Positions 20,601 to 22,938 of a stretch of DNA of 22,938 bases are shown piece after piece. Made by a program: the position numbers and the translations under genes. Every line of letters starts with the position of its first letter. Position 1 is the stretch's first letter. The stretch comes from Ophiothrix spiculata. Taxonomy: Eukaryota; Echinodermata; Ophiuroidea; Amphilepidida; Ophiotrichidae. The DNA is taken from NCBI GenBank assembly GCA_000969725.1, contig JXSR01S041090.1; one strand, written 5' to 3'. The notes under the pieces were generated by a model. That model was not told where the DNA came from and did no database searches. It saw only the letters and a program-made list of their open reading frames with translations.

Positions 20601-22740
20601 CATTTGAAGATAATCATGATGATTATGAAGACTTGATGTCTACGCCGCGCTGTTAGTAAGTTAAAGGAACTTTAATAGACGATTCAACAAACAAACAACA
20701 GAAAAGAACTCCTGCAAAGAAAATTACGTTGAAAGTCGGGTTTAATTTATATTATACCTCAAAAGAAAAAAAAAGAAAATCGGATGAACCGTTTAAGAAT
20801 GGCGGCAAAAGTGTCAATTTAAAAATGATTAAAAAAATGCTCTTTACCAGCACAAAGCAAATATAATTTGGTCACTCTCACAAGCTTAACAGCTTTCCTG
20901 TATTTACAAATCTAAATACATTTTGAATCTACTAACGTAAGAAAAATCTTGCTTCGAGAAAGATCACAGTTTAAGTGATAAAACAAATCTCATAGTTAAT
21001 ACAGGTTGTGAAAATTAAAAATATTTTCAGTATTCTAATTCATAGATGATGATCTGTCTGAGTGTGAAATTTATGAATGACACCAATGTTCCATTCGAAA
21101 TGAAAACTTTTAACTATTCTGCTGTGAAAAATATTTTATCATCTATTCTTTTTGAAACATTAATGAATACTTCATTTTTACGTAATAATCCACATGTTTG
21201 CGCAATGATAGGTTAGTAAATCTCAACAGCTCGTAGATATAACAATTTGACTCAATTTGAGTCAAATTAGCGTGGTCCATGTGGACCCATGCTTTGCCAT
21301 TCGTTTAAGAAGTTTCCTTTTAATTTTTACATTGAAATCGGAACAATACAATGAAGTTAAAGCAAAATTGGTAAAAATGTATTGCTTTGTTTCCGAATGG
21401 CTGCAAGAAAACTAACTTACGACAATTAAACATGACAAAAATCCCGCCAGAGGATTTTCAAAACTAAAATGTGGCTTAAAAGCAATGTTACAAGATTAGG
21501 TTTGGAAATAGATTTGAGTTAAAACAGTTTAAAATGAAGTATTAAGACTATCTATGGTATCGATATGGATATTTGCCCTAAACTTTGAAAGAATATGCAT
21601 AAACTGCACACATGTAATTTTCTATACTAATACATGTGGAATTAAATTCGGAATATCGCATTTAATTCAGCATGTGACCGTTATTCCAAAAGCATCTGGC
21701 TTTAGGCCAAGACGTTTGTAGGGTATCAATATCTACCAAAAACAAACCCGGACAAAAAACAAACACACTCATCTTAAATTGTAAAAGTCATGGGTGATGG
21801 GGGCATCCTGTTTGTAGGACCTTGTTGTATTTCTTTAAAGAAGCAGAGCATACGTACAAGTTCATCGCTGAATAAAAATTTGGACAGTTATTCGGTCACA
21901 GTTGTAAGGAAAAGAGAAATAGTGTTGATATTTTCTTTTTTACCTTTCAAAAACTTCCGACAACTGTTTAAGCAATTAGAAACATAGCAACATAAGATTA
22001 TGTTGCATTTACGTGATAACGCTCGAAAAATAAAATGTTGGGTCTCCCTTTTGCAATTATAAATATGAAAAGATTTTTTTAAGTGTTAAAGTTGATTTGA
22101 TAATGCATTTCCATCGAAAAATAATATCAAGTAAACTTGAATCAAATTAAAAATGGATTTCATAAAACAAAATAAAAAACCTAAAGCAACTTCTATCATC
22201 AAGTTGCAAAGAGACATTTACTTCTGTCATTGTGTAGATATGTAAACAATGATATTGAAATTGATTTCAATATTTTACAATCAGCCTTTGGACTCAAATC
22301 ACTACCTTTTAACACGCATAATCAATGTTCCCCCTTGACAATTGCATGAATGCTTTTTTCAAGACCACAAAAAGTATTTTAATTATCAATGTGAAACTAA
22401 ATAAACAGTGACAAGGCGACACGAAAGATTGATTAAAAACAAGTCTTGCATCGCGATAACTGCATTTAGATTTCACTGAACTCAACTTGCAAAACTATAA
22501 ACATTACATACGGTATCATGTATCTTTTTCATGTCTCGTGTAGAAACATGTAATTTCTCCGCCATGGGCTCCAGTTCTTTTTGCTATGGGTTTATTAGGT
22601 TAATCGCAAAAGGACCTTTGCTTATTGATCCGTCTGCCACTTATGAATTGCTATTTCGTTCATTCAGTTATGCTTTTCAATTTGTCTGTCCTTTTTAAGG
22701 CTCTACAGTTTCTTTTCAACAACTATATATTTGAATGTCG

Positions 22741-22938
22741 GAAGAAATTCATTTAATGCAATTTGACATTACTCTTCCGTTGCAAAGTTATGAAGGTTTT
22801 TGTATCGTTATTTTAACTAATTTTGGAGAACGCAGGATAGGGGATAAATCTTTTAGTTTCTTTATTTTCGCCAAGCAAGGTCACGGCATCAATCCAGTTA
22901 CACCTCTAGTCAATACACAGAGTAATTTGGTCAATATT
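22741..22938. other. Right-edge sequence, nothing assigned
   Basis: Past the end of copy 3 homology. It does not match 9229 onward in copy 1 by eye, and no gene or repeat end is visible. Confidence 0.4.

Larger units (their letters stand above)
18232..22740 (+). repeat. Long duplicated unit, copy 3
   Basis: Blocks A (from 18232; about 130 bases of the 5' edge present in copies 1 and 2 are missing), B (19392-19975), C (19985-20690), D (20694-20830, shortened) and E (20830-22740). The C-D junction jumps from the CAACAAAC of block C to the AACAACAGAAAAG of block D, consistent with a deletion between short matching sequences; it removes the foldback target site and the G4 tract. A private 249-bp MITE lies in block C. 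About 36 bases near 22633-22668 are absent from copy 1. Similarity to copy 1 ends at TATATATTTGAATGTC. Confidence 0.85.

Overview
The window is AT-rich, repeat-dominated eukaryotic (animal) DNA from a draft assembly, with one run of Ns at 10588-10963. I find no intact protein-coding gene. The longest gap-free open frames are only 60-100 codons, none has a domain I recognise, and those lying in repeated sequence are frameshifted or changed mostly at amino-acid-altering positions between copies. A tRNA-derived SINE, several small inverted-repeat (MITE-like) transposons and homopolymer or GATG/GAAA microsatellites fit a metazoan, most likely a marine invertebrate. I cannot name the species from sequence alone.

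Layout. Bases 1-605 are unremarkable. A non-autonomous DNA transposon with TTAA target duplications fills about 610-3076 and contains a second inverted-repeat element (1036-2059). A tRNA-derived SINE follows at 3303-3668, then about 1 kb of AT-rich DNA with two inverted repeats. The rest is organised around three direct copies of one long unit: copy 1 about 4695-9228, copy 2 about 11334-14700, copy 3 about 18232-22740. The conserved cores lie about 6.7 kb apart in both intervals. A shorter repeat R follows copy 1 once (about 10052-10395) and precedes copy 3 as a tandem pair (17214-17515, 17638-17935), so the period probably includes R and the array may continue past the right edge.

The three copies differ by clean insertions and deletions that can be read against each other. 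A 393-bp foldback element (6703-7095) is only in copy 1. A 249-bp MITE with a 6-bp target duplication (20352-20600) is only in copy 3 at that site. A 5'-truncated relative of that MITE (12514-12736) sits at another site in copy 2. A 542-bp element with TACAC-type ends (13433-13974) is only in copy 2. Empty sites for the first two, and for the truncated MITE, can be seen in sister copies, so these insertions postdate the duplication or the empty copies are ancestral. Copy 2 lacks the forward 2-kb block that copies 1 and 3 share (7340-9228 / 20830-22740). In its place (14774-16335) are decayed inverted pieces, a 233-bp MITE and three perfect copies of a 31-mer made of two short hairpins.

There are no genes to join into a pathway. 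The interest is structural: a decaying tandem array with datable transposon insertions, a sequence gap whose left side is a hairpin-rich element, and a weak sign that the duplicated unit once carried an exon of an immunoglobulin-like protein.
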